Shown here one piece after another: positions 1-7,859 of a DNA stretch of 64,000 bases. The stretch's first letter is position 1; every line of letters begins with the position of its first letter. Under the pieces are notes generated by a model that ran no database searches, was not told the origin of the DNA, and worked only from the letters and a program-made list of their open reading frames with translations. Made by a program: the position numbers and the translations under genes. This DNA comes from Flavobacterium sp. (GTDB taxonomy: Bacteria; Bacteroidota; Bacteroidia; Flavobacteriales; Flavobacteriaceae): positions 124,001 to 188,000 of the forward strand of contig JADGMX010000006.1 of assembly GCA_015234525.1 (NCBI GenBank), read 5' to 3'.

Positions 1-149
1 AAGAAATGACGAACAGTTTCTTGACCGGCACCAATTTCTGCAAATGTTCCGTAGATGTGTTCGTTTAAATTGATGCGAAGTGCCTTATCTTTAATAGACG
101 GAATCTGCTCAATTATCTTGTCGCCTTTTAATTTAATTTCGGTGTCCAT
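1..149 (-). CDS. Conserved flavobacterial protein, N-terminal fragment
   Basis: Only the first 49 codons are present; the gene runs off the left edge. The start is an ATG (CAT at 147-149) and the product begins MDTEIKLKGDKIIEQIPSIK, followed by a stretch containing HIYGTFAEIGAGQETVRHF. I recall this opening from a large conserved Bacteroidota protein of several hundred residues whose database names are inconsistent and whose function I do not know. The gene is divergent from the MBL-fold gene that starts at 237, with about 87 nt between the two starts. Nothing catalytic can be judged from this fragment. Confidence 0.7.
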   Translation of the reverse strand, partial: MDTEIKLKGDKIIEQIPSIKDKALRINLNEHIYGTFAEIGAGQETVRHF

Positions 150-236
150 TTCTATGACTTTCTTTAGCGACAAAGTTAAGAAATTAGCACCGTTTGGCGA
201 GATATAATCCTATTTTTGTAGATAAATTATTACCAA

Positions 237-1001
237 TTGAAAGTACATTTTCTAGGCACAGGAACATCTCAGGGAATTCCCGTAATCGGGAGTAATCACC
301 CTGTTTGCTTGAGTAGTGATCCTAAAGACAAGCGACTTAGGGTTTCAGTTTGGATCTATGATGAAGATTTTTCGATTGTAATTGACTGCGGCCCCGATTT
401 CAGACAGCAGATGCTTTCATCAGGATGTACACATATCGACGCCATTCTTTTTACTCACGAACACGCTGATCATACCGCCGGGCTCGATGATATCAGGCCG
501 TTTAATTTCCGTCAGGGCGATATGCCAATCTTTGCACATCCGCGCGTAATCAATGCGCTAAAGTCGCGTTTCGACTATATTTTTGCGACTGAAAACCGCT
601 ATCCGGGCGCACCCGGTGTAATTGTCAATCAAGTGGTCAGTCAGCAGCCGTTTCAGGTCCGTCATCAATCGGTTATTCCCGTCGATGTTCTTCACGGCGA
701 TCTCGAAATTTATGGCTATCGTATCGGTAATGTAGCATATCTGACCGATGTGAAAACCATTGCCGAAAGCGAAATCCATAAACTTAAAGGCTTAAAAGTG
801 CTAATTGTCAATGCCTTGCGCGAAGAACCACATTTGACGCATTTTAACTTAACCGAAGCTCTCGATTTTATAAATTTGGTGGCGCCTGAAAAGGCGTATT
901 TAACGCACATCAGTCACAACATGGGTTTCCATGAAGAAGTGCAAAAAAGATTGCCGGAAAATGTATTTCTGGCCTATGACAACCTCGAAATAACTATTTA
1001 A
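237..1001 (+). CDS. MBL-fold metal-dependent hydrolase, PhnP-like
   Basis: A 254-residue metallo-beta-lactamase-fold protein. The N-terminus KVHFLGTGTSQGIP is the first strand and turn typical of PhnP/RNase Z-like members, and HEHADH at residues 74-79 is the HxHxDH zinc motif. Later histidines lie in DVLHGD, EPHLTHFN and the C-terminal THISHN, consistent with a dinuclear site. PhnP-type enzymes are phosphodiesterases acting on small cyclic phosphates or nucleotides, but the substrate here cannot be told. The start is TTG at 237; no in-frame ATG lies close enough to keep the first strand. The next gene follows after 3 nt, so the two are probably co-transcribed. Confidence 0.85.
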   Translation: MKVHFLGTGTSQGIPVIGSNHPVCLSSDPKDKRLRVSVWIYDEDFSIVIDCGPDFRQQMLSSGCTHIDAILFTHEHADHTAGLDDIRPFNFRQGDMPIFAHPRVINALKSRFDYIFATENRYPGAPGVIVNQVVSQQPFQVRHQSVIPVDVLHGDLEIYGYRIGNVAYLTDVKTIAESEIHKLKGLKVLIVNALREEPHLTHFNLTEALDFINLVAPEKAYLTHISHNMGFHEEVQKRLPENVFLAYDNLEITI

Positions 1002-1004
1002 GCT

Positions 1005-1505
1005 ATGAAAAAAGCATTCATGTATCTGTTTATCCTGTCGGTTTTACTCAATGTATTTATTTACATGTGGTTCTCAAAACAAGTTGAATTCGACGCTCAG
1101 CGGTATGAATTGTTGAATAAAAGATATTCGGACACGTTGGTTGGTATCCGTGAACAAATGGGTGATGCCAATTATTTCTCATTGGAGAACAACCAAAATT
1201 CACAAGAATATTTCGAAAATGGCGGCGGCGAATCCTTTATTGCATTCGAAAAGTTGATTCCGCATGTTAAAGAACAACTGATCAGTCACAACGATAACCC
1301 GAGCGGAAATCCATATACCGGTCAGGATCGCATCACTGAAAATAAGTTTATTATCAACAAGGTGAAAGTACTCAACCACCGCTGGATCATTGCCGATTAC
1401 AGCGATGGAAATTATTGGGGCGAAGTGATTCTGAAATATTTTGTCAATAAAGACGAGTCGATTTCATTTGAAGTCGTTGAATCGCTCTTGCATCAGAAAT
1501 ACTAA
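1005..1505 (+). CDS. Hypothetical membrane-anchored protein
   Basis: A 166-residue protein with one hydrophobic segment at residues 5-23 (FMYLFILSVLLNVFIYMWF) and a soluble remainder, probably anchored in the inner membrane and facing the periplasm. It has no recognised catalytic motif. The C-terminal half reads like a small alpha+beta domain (KVLNHRWIIADYSDGNYWGEV). It follows the MBL-fold gene by 3 nt and probably shares its transcript. Its stop codon overlaps that of the convergent esterase gene by 4 nt (1502-1505). I recall similar short proteins next to this MBL gene in other Flavobacteriaceae, with no known role. Confidence 0.75.
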   Translation: MKKAFMYLFILSVLLNVFIYMWFSKQVEFDAQRYELLNKRYSDTLVGIREQMGDANYFSLENNQNSQEYFENGGGESFIAFEKLIPHVKEQLISHNDNPSGNPYTGQDRITENKFIINKVKVLNHRWIIADYSDGNYWGEVILKYFVNKDESISFEVVESLLHQKY

Positions 1506-2146
1506 TTCTGCTCAAGCCATTTTAGTAAATCATAGAAATTTTGCGGTGCAACGCCGTGCCCAACCGGGTATTCCTTGTAAACGTGTTCGATTTTTAGCGA
1601 TTCCAATATTGGAGTTGCTTTTCGCGCCCAATCAACCGGAACTGTTTGGTCGACTGATCCGTGAGAGACAAACATCTTGAGTCCGCTAAAGTCATTCGAC
1701 TTATAATTTTCAACCAAAATTTCCTCGTTCAAATAGCCGCTCATCGCAATTACGCGCTTGATCTTACTTGGATACGATAAGGCAATGGCGTAACTCAAAA
1801 TCGACCCCTGACTAAATCCGATCAGCGTAATATCAGACATATCAACGGCATATTTTCCGGGCAATTGGTCAATAAAAGCCACAACCTTATCACGCGACTC
1901 AATCGCTTGCGCGTTATCCGAAAATTTATTCTGTCCGCGGTCAAAATATAACGAATACCACGCATGGCCATAAGGCTCGAGCGAATGTGGCGCTCTAACC
2001 GAAATCACATAATACGTTTCAGGTAATTCAGTTGCGAAACTAAACAAATCTTCTTCATTACTTCCATAACCGTGAAGTAAGATCAAAACCGGATTTTTAT
2101 CCAATTTTACTTTTGGTTCGCGAACAAGATGATGTAAATCAGACAT
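1502..2146 (-). CDS. Alpha/beta hydrolase, carboxylesterase/phospholipase family
   Basis: A 214-residue serine hydrolase. Visible features are the oxyanion region LLHGYGSNEEDL, the nucleophile elbow GFSQG (Ser about 112), the acid in GSVDQTVP (Asp about 166) and the histidine in PVGHGV (His about 197). This is the compact dienelactone-hydrolase or acyl-protein-thioesterase-like fold. The family hydrolyses short acyl esters; the substrate is unknown. I chose the start at 2146 (MSDLHHLV); an in-frame upstream methionine at 2173 would overlap the dihydroorotase-like gene and adds only a basic, unlikely extension. The start lies 4 nt after the stop of that gene, so it is the last member of a coupled operon. 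Confidence 0.87.
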   Translation of the reverse strand: MSDLHHLVREPKVKLDKNPVLILLHGYGSNEEDLFSFATELPETYYVISVRAPHSLEPYGHAWYSLYFDRGQNKFSDNAQAIESRDKVVAFIDQLPGKYAVDMSDITLIGFSQGSILSYAIALSYPSKIKRVIAMSGYLNEEILVENYKSNDFSGLKMFVSHGSVDQTVPVDWARKATPILESLKIEHVYKEYPVGHGVAPQNFYDLLKWLEQN

Positions 2147-2150
2147 TTTT

Positions 2151-3413
2151 TTATTTTTTATCCGAAAGCACAAGCTTTCCGTTATTGATGATTCCGTGTA
2201 CTTTTCCTTTCATCTGTCGGCCAAGAAAAGCGGAATTTTTTGATTTTGATATAATGTTTTCTTTTTTAAAAACCCATTCGGCTGACGGCGTAAACAATGT
2301 AAGATTGGCAATCGATTTTGCCGCAATCTCGGAATCCGCAATTCCAAAAATCCTTTTGCCGGCGGTGAGCTTTTCGATAATCACATCCAACGGCAAAACT
2401 GTCATCAAGGCTCCAAAAGCCGACTCAAGTCCGATAGTTCCGTTTTTCGCCAACGCAAATTCCATTTTTTTATTCTCGATGTCAATCGGATTGTGATCAG
2501 AGGTAATCATATCGATGGATCCATCTAAAACGCCTTCAATCAATGCCAACCGATCTTCATTTGCTCGTAGAGGCGGCGAAACTTTGAATCTGGAATCAAA
2601 TGTTTCCAATGTTTCATCGGTTAAAACCAAATGATGAACCGAAACGCTGCAAGTAATCTGAAGTCCTTTCGCTTTAGCAGACCGAATCATATCAACCGAT
2701 CTGGCCGTCGAGATCGTCGGAACGTGGATTCGCCCGCCGGTATATTCCAATAATTGAATGTTTTTTGCAACTTCTGATTCCTCAGCGATCGACGGAATGC
2801 CTTTCAAACCGAGTCTCATCGCAACAGCGCCCTCATTCACAACGCCATTTCCAGCCAGTTGCGCGTTTTTGCAAAAACCAATCACAAGTCCACCGAAATC
2901 CTGAACATAGTCCAAAGCTATTTTCATTACACCGGCATTTTCAACCGACTTATTGTAATCGCCAAATGCAATCGCACCGCTGTTTTTCATATCGTAAAGT
3001 TCAGCCAAATCCTGACCTAAACTTCCTTTGGTTAAAGCTCCGATCGGATAGAGATCAGTGGCAAATCCGGATGATTTTGTAGTTAAAAAGCTAATGGCCG
3101 ACTGGTTATCCGCAACGGGATTCATGTTTGGCTGAAGCGCCACCGAGGTAAAGCCGCTTTTCGCCGCAACCTGTAAACCGTTGGAAATTGTTTCGCGATC
3201 CTCAAAACCCGGCTCGCCAAAAGACACACTGCTGTCAAACCATCCCGGGGAAACAAATAAGTCGTCGATTGCAATTTCAGCCACATCCGAATTAACTTTT
3301 AAATTGTCACCAATCGCTTCAATAATTCCGTCTTTTACATAAATATCAACGGTTTTGTGGTGATATTCACGCTGCGGATTGATAACTGTTGCTTTACGGA
3401 TGATTATTTTCAT
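2151..3413 (-). CDS. Dihydroorotase-like amidohydrolase, metal ligands missing
   Basis: A 420-residue protein with the amidohydrolase fold of class I dihydroorotase, the enzyme of step three of pyrimidine synthesis. Recognisable family blocks are SPGWFDSSVSFGEPG (54-69), GFTSVALQPNMNP (87-99), GRIHVPTIST (227-236), KVSPPLR (277-283) and ITSDHNPI (303-310). The canonical metal-binding D-x-H-x-H is D60-S-S-V-S64 here, the usual H-x-E/C-E block reads FCKN (180-183), the second histidine of HxxH is Thr233, and only Asp306 of the active site is kept. It is therefore probably a non-catalytic homologue, comparable with the inactive PyrC-prime partner of aspartate transcarbamylase in Pseudomonas. The start overlaps the stop of the BatA-type gene by 4 nt. 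Confidence 0.85.
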   Translation of the reverse strand: MKIIIRKATVINPQREYHHKTVDIYVKDGIIEAIGDNLKVNSDVAEIAIDDLFVSPGWFDSSVSFGEPGFEDRETISNGLQVAAKSGFTSVALQPNMNPVADNQSAISFLTTKSSGFATDLYPIGALTKGSLGQDLAELYDMKNSGAIAFGDYNKSVENAGVMKIALDYVQDFGGLVIGFCKNAQLAGNGVVNEGAVAMRLGLKGIPSIAEESEVAKNIQLLEYTGGRIHVPTISTARSVDMIRSAKAKGLQITCSVSVHHLVLTDETLETFDSRFKVSPPLRANEDRLALIEGVLDGSIDMITSDHNPIDIENKKMEFALAKNGTIGLESAFGALMTVLPLDVIIEKLTAGKRIFGIADSEIAAKSIANLTLFTPSAEWVFKKENIISKSKNSAFLGRQMKGKVHGIINNGKLVLSDKK

Positions 3414-5338
3414 TTGACAAATTTTTGAATAAAGATTTCGGCAATCAGAAAAAGAAGTCCCAAAATTACGAACAACTTCCAGATTTCATCGCTTGTTCGG
3501 TCGGTTTGAAGCGTTGTAAAAATTTCGTCAACACTCGACACGGATTTATAATTGTCTGGTAATTCGACGTCAGTGGGTTGCAAATTACCTTCAGTTCTTG
3601 GGTAGTTAAAACTGATATTTTTTAGAAGTTGGTCTTTGTTGTAAATCGCGAAATTTCCGGCCATTTGCGGCGCTTCGGCAAAAGTTAATCGCACTTTATT
3701 AAACGAAACCTGCTGAATCGGGATGAACTTTTCACTTTCATTTCGAACATCCAAAATCTCATCTTTAGACAACATCGCGTCCACCAAAAGCGGCTTTGCG
3801 TTGCCGATTGTGAGCGTCGTGATTCCGCTTCGAACTGCTGTTTGCGCCATATTGTAAAATGTTGGAACGATTAACGGCGAATTCTGAAAATTGCTATTTT
3901 CCTTATTTATCGGAGCTGCGAATATATAAATAGCCGTTGTCTCGCGATGCAAAGCTGTAAGAAAGTTGCTGTTATCTTCGTAACTCAACGCCGCCGGAGC
4001 CAAACTCGAAACTACAAACGAAGCAGATGTTTTCGGATACTGAAAATTATCAGCTTTACGTTCGAAAACTCCGGAATAAAGCGGATGACCAAACGCGATC
4101 TTAGTAATCAGTTTGCTTTTATTTTCAGACGAATTAAATTTTATATTTCCAAAATTCGAAACAAAGTCGTTCAAATTCGAAAGGCTGGCTTCGGCACTCG
4201 GAATCAATACCACCGAACCGCCTTTTTCCGAAAATGACTTTAAGGTTACTTGTAGCGCCTGTGGAATCTCGACGAGTTCATTCAAAATGACAATGTCGTT
4301 CTTTTGCAAAATATTGTAATCAAGCGCTGACAACGCAAAATTCGAATAGACGAACTCGTCATTGGTATAAATCTTTTTCAAAAACGCGCTTTTAGCATCA
4401 TCACCAATTGAAAGTACATTTATCTTTTCCGCTTTGGTCAGACTGAAATAATAACTATTGTCGTATGAAAGTCCGTTGTCTTCGATCATCGCATAACCGT
4501 GAAAATCGTCTTTGGGCAAATTAAACATGATTGTTTTTGAACCCGTGGTGATCTTTTCCATTGTCTTTGCAACCAGCTTATCGCGATTAAACAGCGACAG
4601 CGAGATATCATTTTCGACCTCGCCATAAACCGACATTTTTACACCGATTTCATAAAAATTGTCCAAAATCTGGTTTACAAAAACGCTGTCGATCGAGGCA
4701 TTCGATTTTTGCTGTGCTTTCGGAATGATCAAAAACGCATTGTCTGATTCTGAAATACGTTTCAAATGCGATGCATCTAATCCGACGCCATCGGTAATTA
4801 TCACCACGTCTTTGTTGTATGTGGAAGTAGCCGAATTGACTTTTGCCGCTAAACTTTCAAGGTTAAAAGGCGTGGCGCTGTATTGAAGTGTTTGCAAATC
4901 ACGCTGAATAGATTTAATATCAGAGTCATAAAAACTTTCCGAATTGGTAATCAGGGTAAAGTTCCGTCCCTCAGGCGCATGCTCGAGTAAATCTTCAACC
5001 GCCCGACGCAAAAGTTCGCCTTTCTGACCTTTGGCTTGCATGCTGAAGGAATTGTCCAAAATAACAAACAGTTCGTTGCTTTCGCCTTTCGCATCTTTTG
5101 CGGGGAAATAGGGCTGTGCAAATGCGATAATAACCGCCGCTAAAAGTAGGAACCTGCTCGCGAGAAGCAGCCACTTTTTGATCTTTGAACTTTTTCGGGT
5201 CTGAATTGACAACGCCCGAAGAAAACGAACGTTGGTAAAATATTGCTTTTTAAACCGGCGCAATTGAAACAAATGCACCAGAATTGGAATGATCAGCAAG
5301 AAGAGAAAAAAGAGAATTTCCGGGTGCCTGAAATGCAT
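3410..5338 (-). CDS. BatA/vWA-domain membrane protein
   Basis: A 642-residue inner-membrane protein. Residues 1-78 form the N-terminal double-transmembrane BatA domain (MHFRHPEILFFLFLLIIPIL, then a second segment at 57-74). A von Willebrand A-like domain follows with the MIDAS motif DNSFS at 95-99. A long periplasmic part follows, and a last helix sits at the C-terminus (LFVILGLLFLIAEIF). BatA-type proteins are linked to aerotolerance and MoxR-dependent assembly, but the isolated form is uncharacterised. It overlaps the downstream dihydroorotase-like gene by 4 nt (ATGA), implying translational coupling. That pairing is notable because the two families share no obvious pathway. Confidence 0.88.
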   Translation of the reverse strand: MHFRHPEILFFLFLLIIPILVHLFQLRRFKKQYFTNVRFLRALSIQTRKSSKIKKWLLLASRFLLLAAVIIAFAQPYFPAKDAKGESNELFVILDNSFSMQAKGQKGELLRRAVEDLLEHAPEGRNFTLITNSESFYDSDIKSIQRDLQTLQYSATPFNLESLAAKVNSATSTYNKDVVIITDGVGLDASHLKRISESDNAFLIIPKAQQKSNASIDSVFVNQILDNFYEIGVKMSVYGEVENDISLSLFNRDKLVAKTMEKITTGSKTIMFNLPKDDFHGYAMIEDNGLSYDNSYYFSLTKAEKINVLSIGDDAKSAFLKKIYTNDEFVYSNFALSALDYNILQKNDIVILNELVEIPQALQVTLKSFSEKGGSVVLIPSAEASLSNLNDFVSNFGNIKFNSSENKSKLITKIAFGHPLYSGVFERKADNFQYPKTSASFVVSSLAPAALSYEDNSNFLTALHRETTAIYIFAAPINKENSNFQNSPLIVPTFYNMAQTAVRSGITTLTIGNAKPLLVDAMLSKDEILDVRNESEKFIPIQQVSFNKVRLTFAEAPQMAGNFAIYNKDQLLKNISFNYPRTEGNLQPTDVELPDNYKSVSSVDEIFTTLQTDRTSDEIWKLFVILGLLFLIAEIFIQKFVK

Positions 5339-5423
5339 TCTGAGTTTGCGTTTGTCAAAAATACGTTTTTTTCCGTTTGCGGCGAATCAATTATTGCTGA
5401 AAACCACCGGTAAAAAACCTATC

Positions 5424-6773
5424 TTATTTTTTATTGTTTCGCTTTTTTGTCTGACTTCGTAAAAGGTTTCGGTTCACTGATCCCGAGGTTTTCTTTTTGG
5501 TTTTCGACGGTCCGCCAAGATTTACTTTCTTATTTTTTGCACTCTTTTCATGGAACGCGCCATCGCCGTCAAGCTTTGGTTTTTTTAATAAGAATTTGAC
5601 CTTTTCCTTTTCTTTCTCAGGTCCGATAAGTTGCGTAGAAATAGCCACTTCGGCCGGAAAAGCAACAATCGGCAGTTCCTTGTTCATCAGCATTTCAATC
5701 TCGATTTTGCCTTCTTCCTCACGCGGAGTAACAAAACTCAGTGCGGTTCCGGTCGCATCAGCACGTCCGGTCCGACCTATTCTGTGCATGTATTGCTCTG
5801 GCGTTTCGGGCATTTCGAAATTGATTACATGCGTAATGTCCGAAATGTCAAGTCCGCGCGCCATAATATCAGTGGTGATGATCCCGCGTAAGTTGCCTTC
5901 CTGAAATTGCGCCATCGTATTCAATCGGTAGTTCTGCGATTTATTCGAGTGAATCACCCCAAATTGGTCCGGGAATTCTTCATCGATTTTATCGTGCAAC
6001 ATGTCGCTGATCCGCTTGTTATTTACAAAAACCAGAATCCGGCTCATCTGCTCATCATTTTGAAGCAAGTGCTTTAGCAAATTGATTTTTGTGTTAAAAT
6101 TCGGCACATTATAAGCAAGTTGTTCAATGTTTTCAAGCGGCGTTCCCGAAGCCGACAACGTCACTTCCTCCGGAAAATCAAAAAAATCATTCAATACCGC
6201 ATCAACATCATCAGTCATTGTTGCCGAGAAAAGTATATTTTGTCGCTTTGGCTTCATCATCGCCAGGATCGAGGTCAGCTGCGGCCTGAAACCAAGATTC
6301 AGCATTTCGTCAAATTCATCGATCACCAGTTTTTGTGTCTCATCAAATCGGATGTAATTATCCAAAGCAAGATCCATCACGCGACCCGGAGTACCAACCA
6401 GAATGTCGATTCCCTGAAAAACTGCGGTCTTCTGAGTGTTTATATTCACGCCACCATAAACCGCCAACGTCCGAACCGACATGTATTTTGTCAATTTCTC
6501 AACCTCTTCGGTCACCTGAACCACAAGTTCGCGAGTTGGAACCAAAATCACGATTTTAGGCGTATCGGTCGGTGTGAACTTGTACATTTTAAGCAGCGGA
6601 AGCAAGTAGGCAAGGGTTTTTCCGGTACCTGTCTGCGCAATTCCCATCATATCCCGACCCGACATGATCACCGAAAAAGATTTTTCCTGAATCGGAGTTG
6701 GCGTCGTAAAACCAAGTTCGTCGACGGCTTTTTGAACAGATTTTGGCAGGTTAAAATCCTCGAAAGTAGGCAT
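5424..6773 (-). CDS. DEAD-box-family RNA helicase with a DEFD motif II
   Basis: A 449-residue superfamily 2 RNA helicase. The Q motif region is FNLPKSVQKAVDELGF...TPIQ, motif I AQTGTGKT (46-53), motif Ia PTRELV (79-84), TPGR (128-131), motif II DEFD (152-155), motif III SAT (183-185), and the C-terminal lobe carries ARGLDI and HRIGRTGR. The C-terminus is a lysine-rich basic tail suited to RNA binding. These proteins unwind short duplexes in ribosome assembly, RNA decay or cold adaptation. Motif II deviates from DEAD by Phe for Ala and Asp for the last residue; I recall related DEVD forms in other Flavobacteriaceae. A -7 box at 6944-6951 would give a leader of about 165 nt containing a REP-like repeat. 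Confidence 0.92.
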   Translation of the reverse strand: MPTFEDFNLPKSVQKAVDELGFTTPTPIQEKSFSVIMSGRDMMGIAQTGTGKTLAYLLPLLKMYKFTPTDTPKIVILVPTRELVVQVTEEVEKLTKYMSVRTLAVYGGVNINTQKTAVFQGIDILVGTPGRVMDLALDNYIRFDETQKLVIDEFDEMLNLGFRPQLTSILAMMKPKRQNILFSATMTDDVDAVLNDFFDFPEEVTLSASGTPLENIEQLAYNVPNFNTKINLLKHLLQNDEQMSRILVFVNNKRISDMLHDKIDEEFPDQFGVIHSNKSQNYRLNTMAQFQEGNLRGIITTDIMARGLDISDITHVINFEMPETPEQYMHRIGRTGRADATGTALSFVTPREEEGKIEIEMLMNKELPIVAFPAEVAISTQLIGPEKEKEKVKFLLKKPKLDGDGAFHEKSAKNKKVNLGGPSKTKKKTSGSVNRNLLRSQTKKRNNKK

Positions 6774-6796
6774 ATATGCGATGGTATTTTTAATTA

Positions 6797-6893
6797 TTAG
6801 AAGCTATTCCGGCTGTCCGCTTTATCTTTTAATTTTGCGTTTTTACCAAAACACAAATTTAAAAGGATATCGCTTCCCATCCGGGCTAGGAAT
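6797..6893. repeat. REP-like inverted repeat, family A, copy 1
   Basis: Left arm GAAGCTATTCCGGCTGTCC followed by GCTTTATCTTTT, an AT-rich loop, then AAAAGGATATCGCTTCCCAT and CCGGGCTAGG. It matches four other copies in this window in both arms while the loop differs. It lies between the divergent helicase and DUF2400 genes, inside the predicted leader of the helicase. The 305 nt between the two genes hold this repeat and one promoter box on each strand. Confidence 0.8.
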
Positions 6894-6943
6894 TTATAGT
6901 GTCAATAGACTTTACGATATCCTCACAAAGCCCTCATTTCCCG

Positions 6944-6951
6944 CAAAGGTA
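6944..6951 (-). promoter_or_regulatory. -7 promoter box for the DEAD-box helicase gene
   Basis: CAAAGGTA on the + strand, that is TACCTTTG on the minus strand, matches the Bacteroidota -7 consensus TAnnTTTG exactly. The start codon is at 6773, so the leader would be about 165 nt and would include repeat copy 1. No clear -33 TTG was seen at the usual spacing. Confidence 0.5.
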
Positions 6952-7066
6952 CAGTAATTTTGACGGAACCTAATTATTCGGATAATCTAATCTTCGTCAG
7001 CGGTTTACTGCAAATCGCCGATTTCTCAAAAATAAAAATTATCTGGCAATTACAATTTTGTCGCTT

Positions 7067-7074
7067 TACCTTTG
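7067..7074 (+). promoter_or_regulatory. -7 promoter box, near-leaderless, for the DUF2400 gene
   Basis: TACCTTTG is an exact match to TAnnTTTG and ends only 4 nt before the ATG at 7079. With the usual spacing to the transcription start, the mRNA would begin at or next to the start codon. This supports 7079 over the in-frame upstream start at 7058. Confidence 0.5.
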
Positions 7075-7078
7075 CAAA

Positions 7079-7840
7079 ATGAATCGCGACGAACTAAAAG
7101 ACCACCTTGATGCAAAGGTCGAACAATACAACAACCCGTCATTTATCGACAACGATCCAATTCAGATTCCGCATCAGTTTGAAGTAAAGGAAGACATTGA
7201 AATTGCCGGTTTTCTCGCTGCAACCATCGCTTGGGGTAATCGCAAATCGACCATCAGAAGCTCGAACCGGATGATGGATCTTATGGGAAATTCGCCATAC
7301 GATTTTGTGATGAACCATTCAGCCGAAGATCTCGACCGACTCGATGGCTTTGTTCATCGCACCTTTAATTCGCGGGATCTTCTGACAATGATTAAAGGTC
7401 TGCGAAACATTTATGAGAATCACGGCGGAATGGAAGCTGTTTTTAGAAACAACATTCAGGATGGAAAATTACATCACTCAATTCACCACTTTCGCAAACT
7501 TATTCTCGAGACCGAACACGAACGCCGATTTCTTAAACACCTTGCAGATCCGCTTGCAAACTCGGCCGCAAAACGCATTCATTTATTTTTAAGATGGATG
7601 GTCCGAAATGACAATCGCGGGGTCGACCTCGGAATCTGGAAAACAATTTCACCGTCAACGTTGTCTTGTCCGTTGGATGTTCATTCGGGAAGAACCGCGC
7701 GTAAACTCAACTTACTCGCCAGAAAATACGACGACCGGAAAGCCGTTGATGAACTCGACGCCCAACTCCGACTTCTAGACGCAAACGACCCGTCGAAATA
7801 CGATTATGCGCTATTTGGACTTAGCGTAGAGGGATTTTAA
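7079..7840 (+). CDS. TIGR02757 (DUF2400) family protein
   Basis: A 253-residue conserved protein. The N-terminal region DHLDAKVEQYNNPSFIDNDP, with IEIAGFLAATIAWGNR and the later block ISPSTLSCPLDVHSGR, is characteristic of the TIGR02757 family as I remember it; its function is unknown. It is rich in alpha-helix and charged residues, has no signal peptide or membrane segment and should be cytosolic. The start ATG at 7079 is supported by the promoter box directly upstream. It stands alone and converges with lolD, separated by 19 nt with no obvious terminator. Confidence 0.85.
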   Translation: MNRDELKDHLDAKVEQYNNPSFIDNDPIQIPHQFEVKEDIEIAGFLAATIAWGNRKSTIRSSNRMMDLMGNSPYDFVMNHSAEDLDRLDGFVHRTFNSRDLLTMIKGLRNIYENHGGMEAVFRNNIQDGKLHHSIHHFRKLILETEHERRFLKHLADPLANSAAKRIHLFLRWMVRNDNRGVDLGIWKTISPSTLSCPLDVHSGRTARKLNLLARKYDDRKAVDELDAQLRLLDANDPSKYDYALFGLSVEGF

Positions 7841-7859
7841 TCAAAGTAAATTCTGAAAT

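Noticed and set aside
4404..4425. Short duplication of ACCAATTGAAAGTACATTT seen also at 232-250
   Set aside because: A single 19-nt match, one copy at the start of the MBL gene and one inside the BatA gene, is most simply chance in a region of similar codon use.
6120..6800. Long open frame on the + strand antisense to the helicase gene
   Set aside because: Composition is His/Arg/Cys-rich without domain features, and it mirrors the codon structure of the helicase on the other strand.
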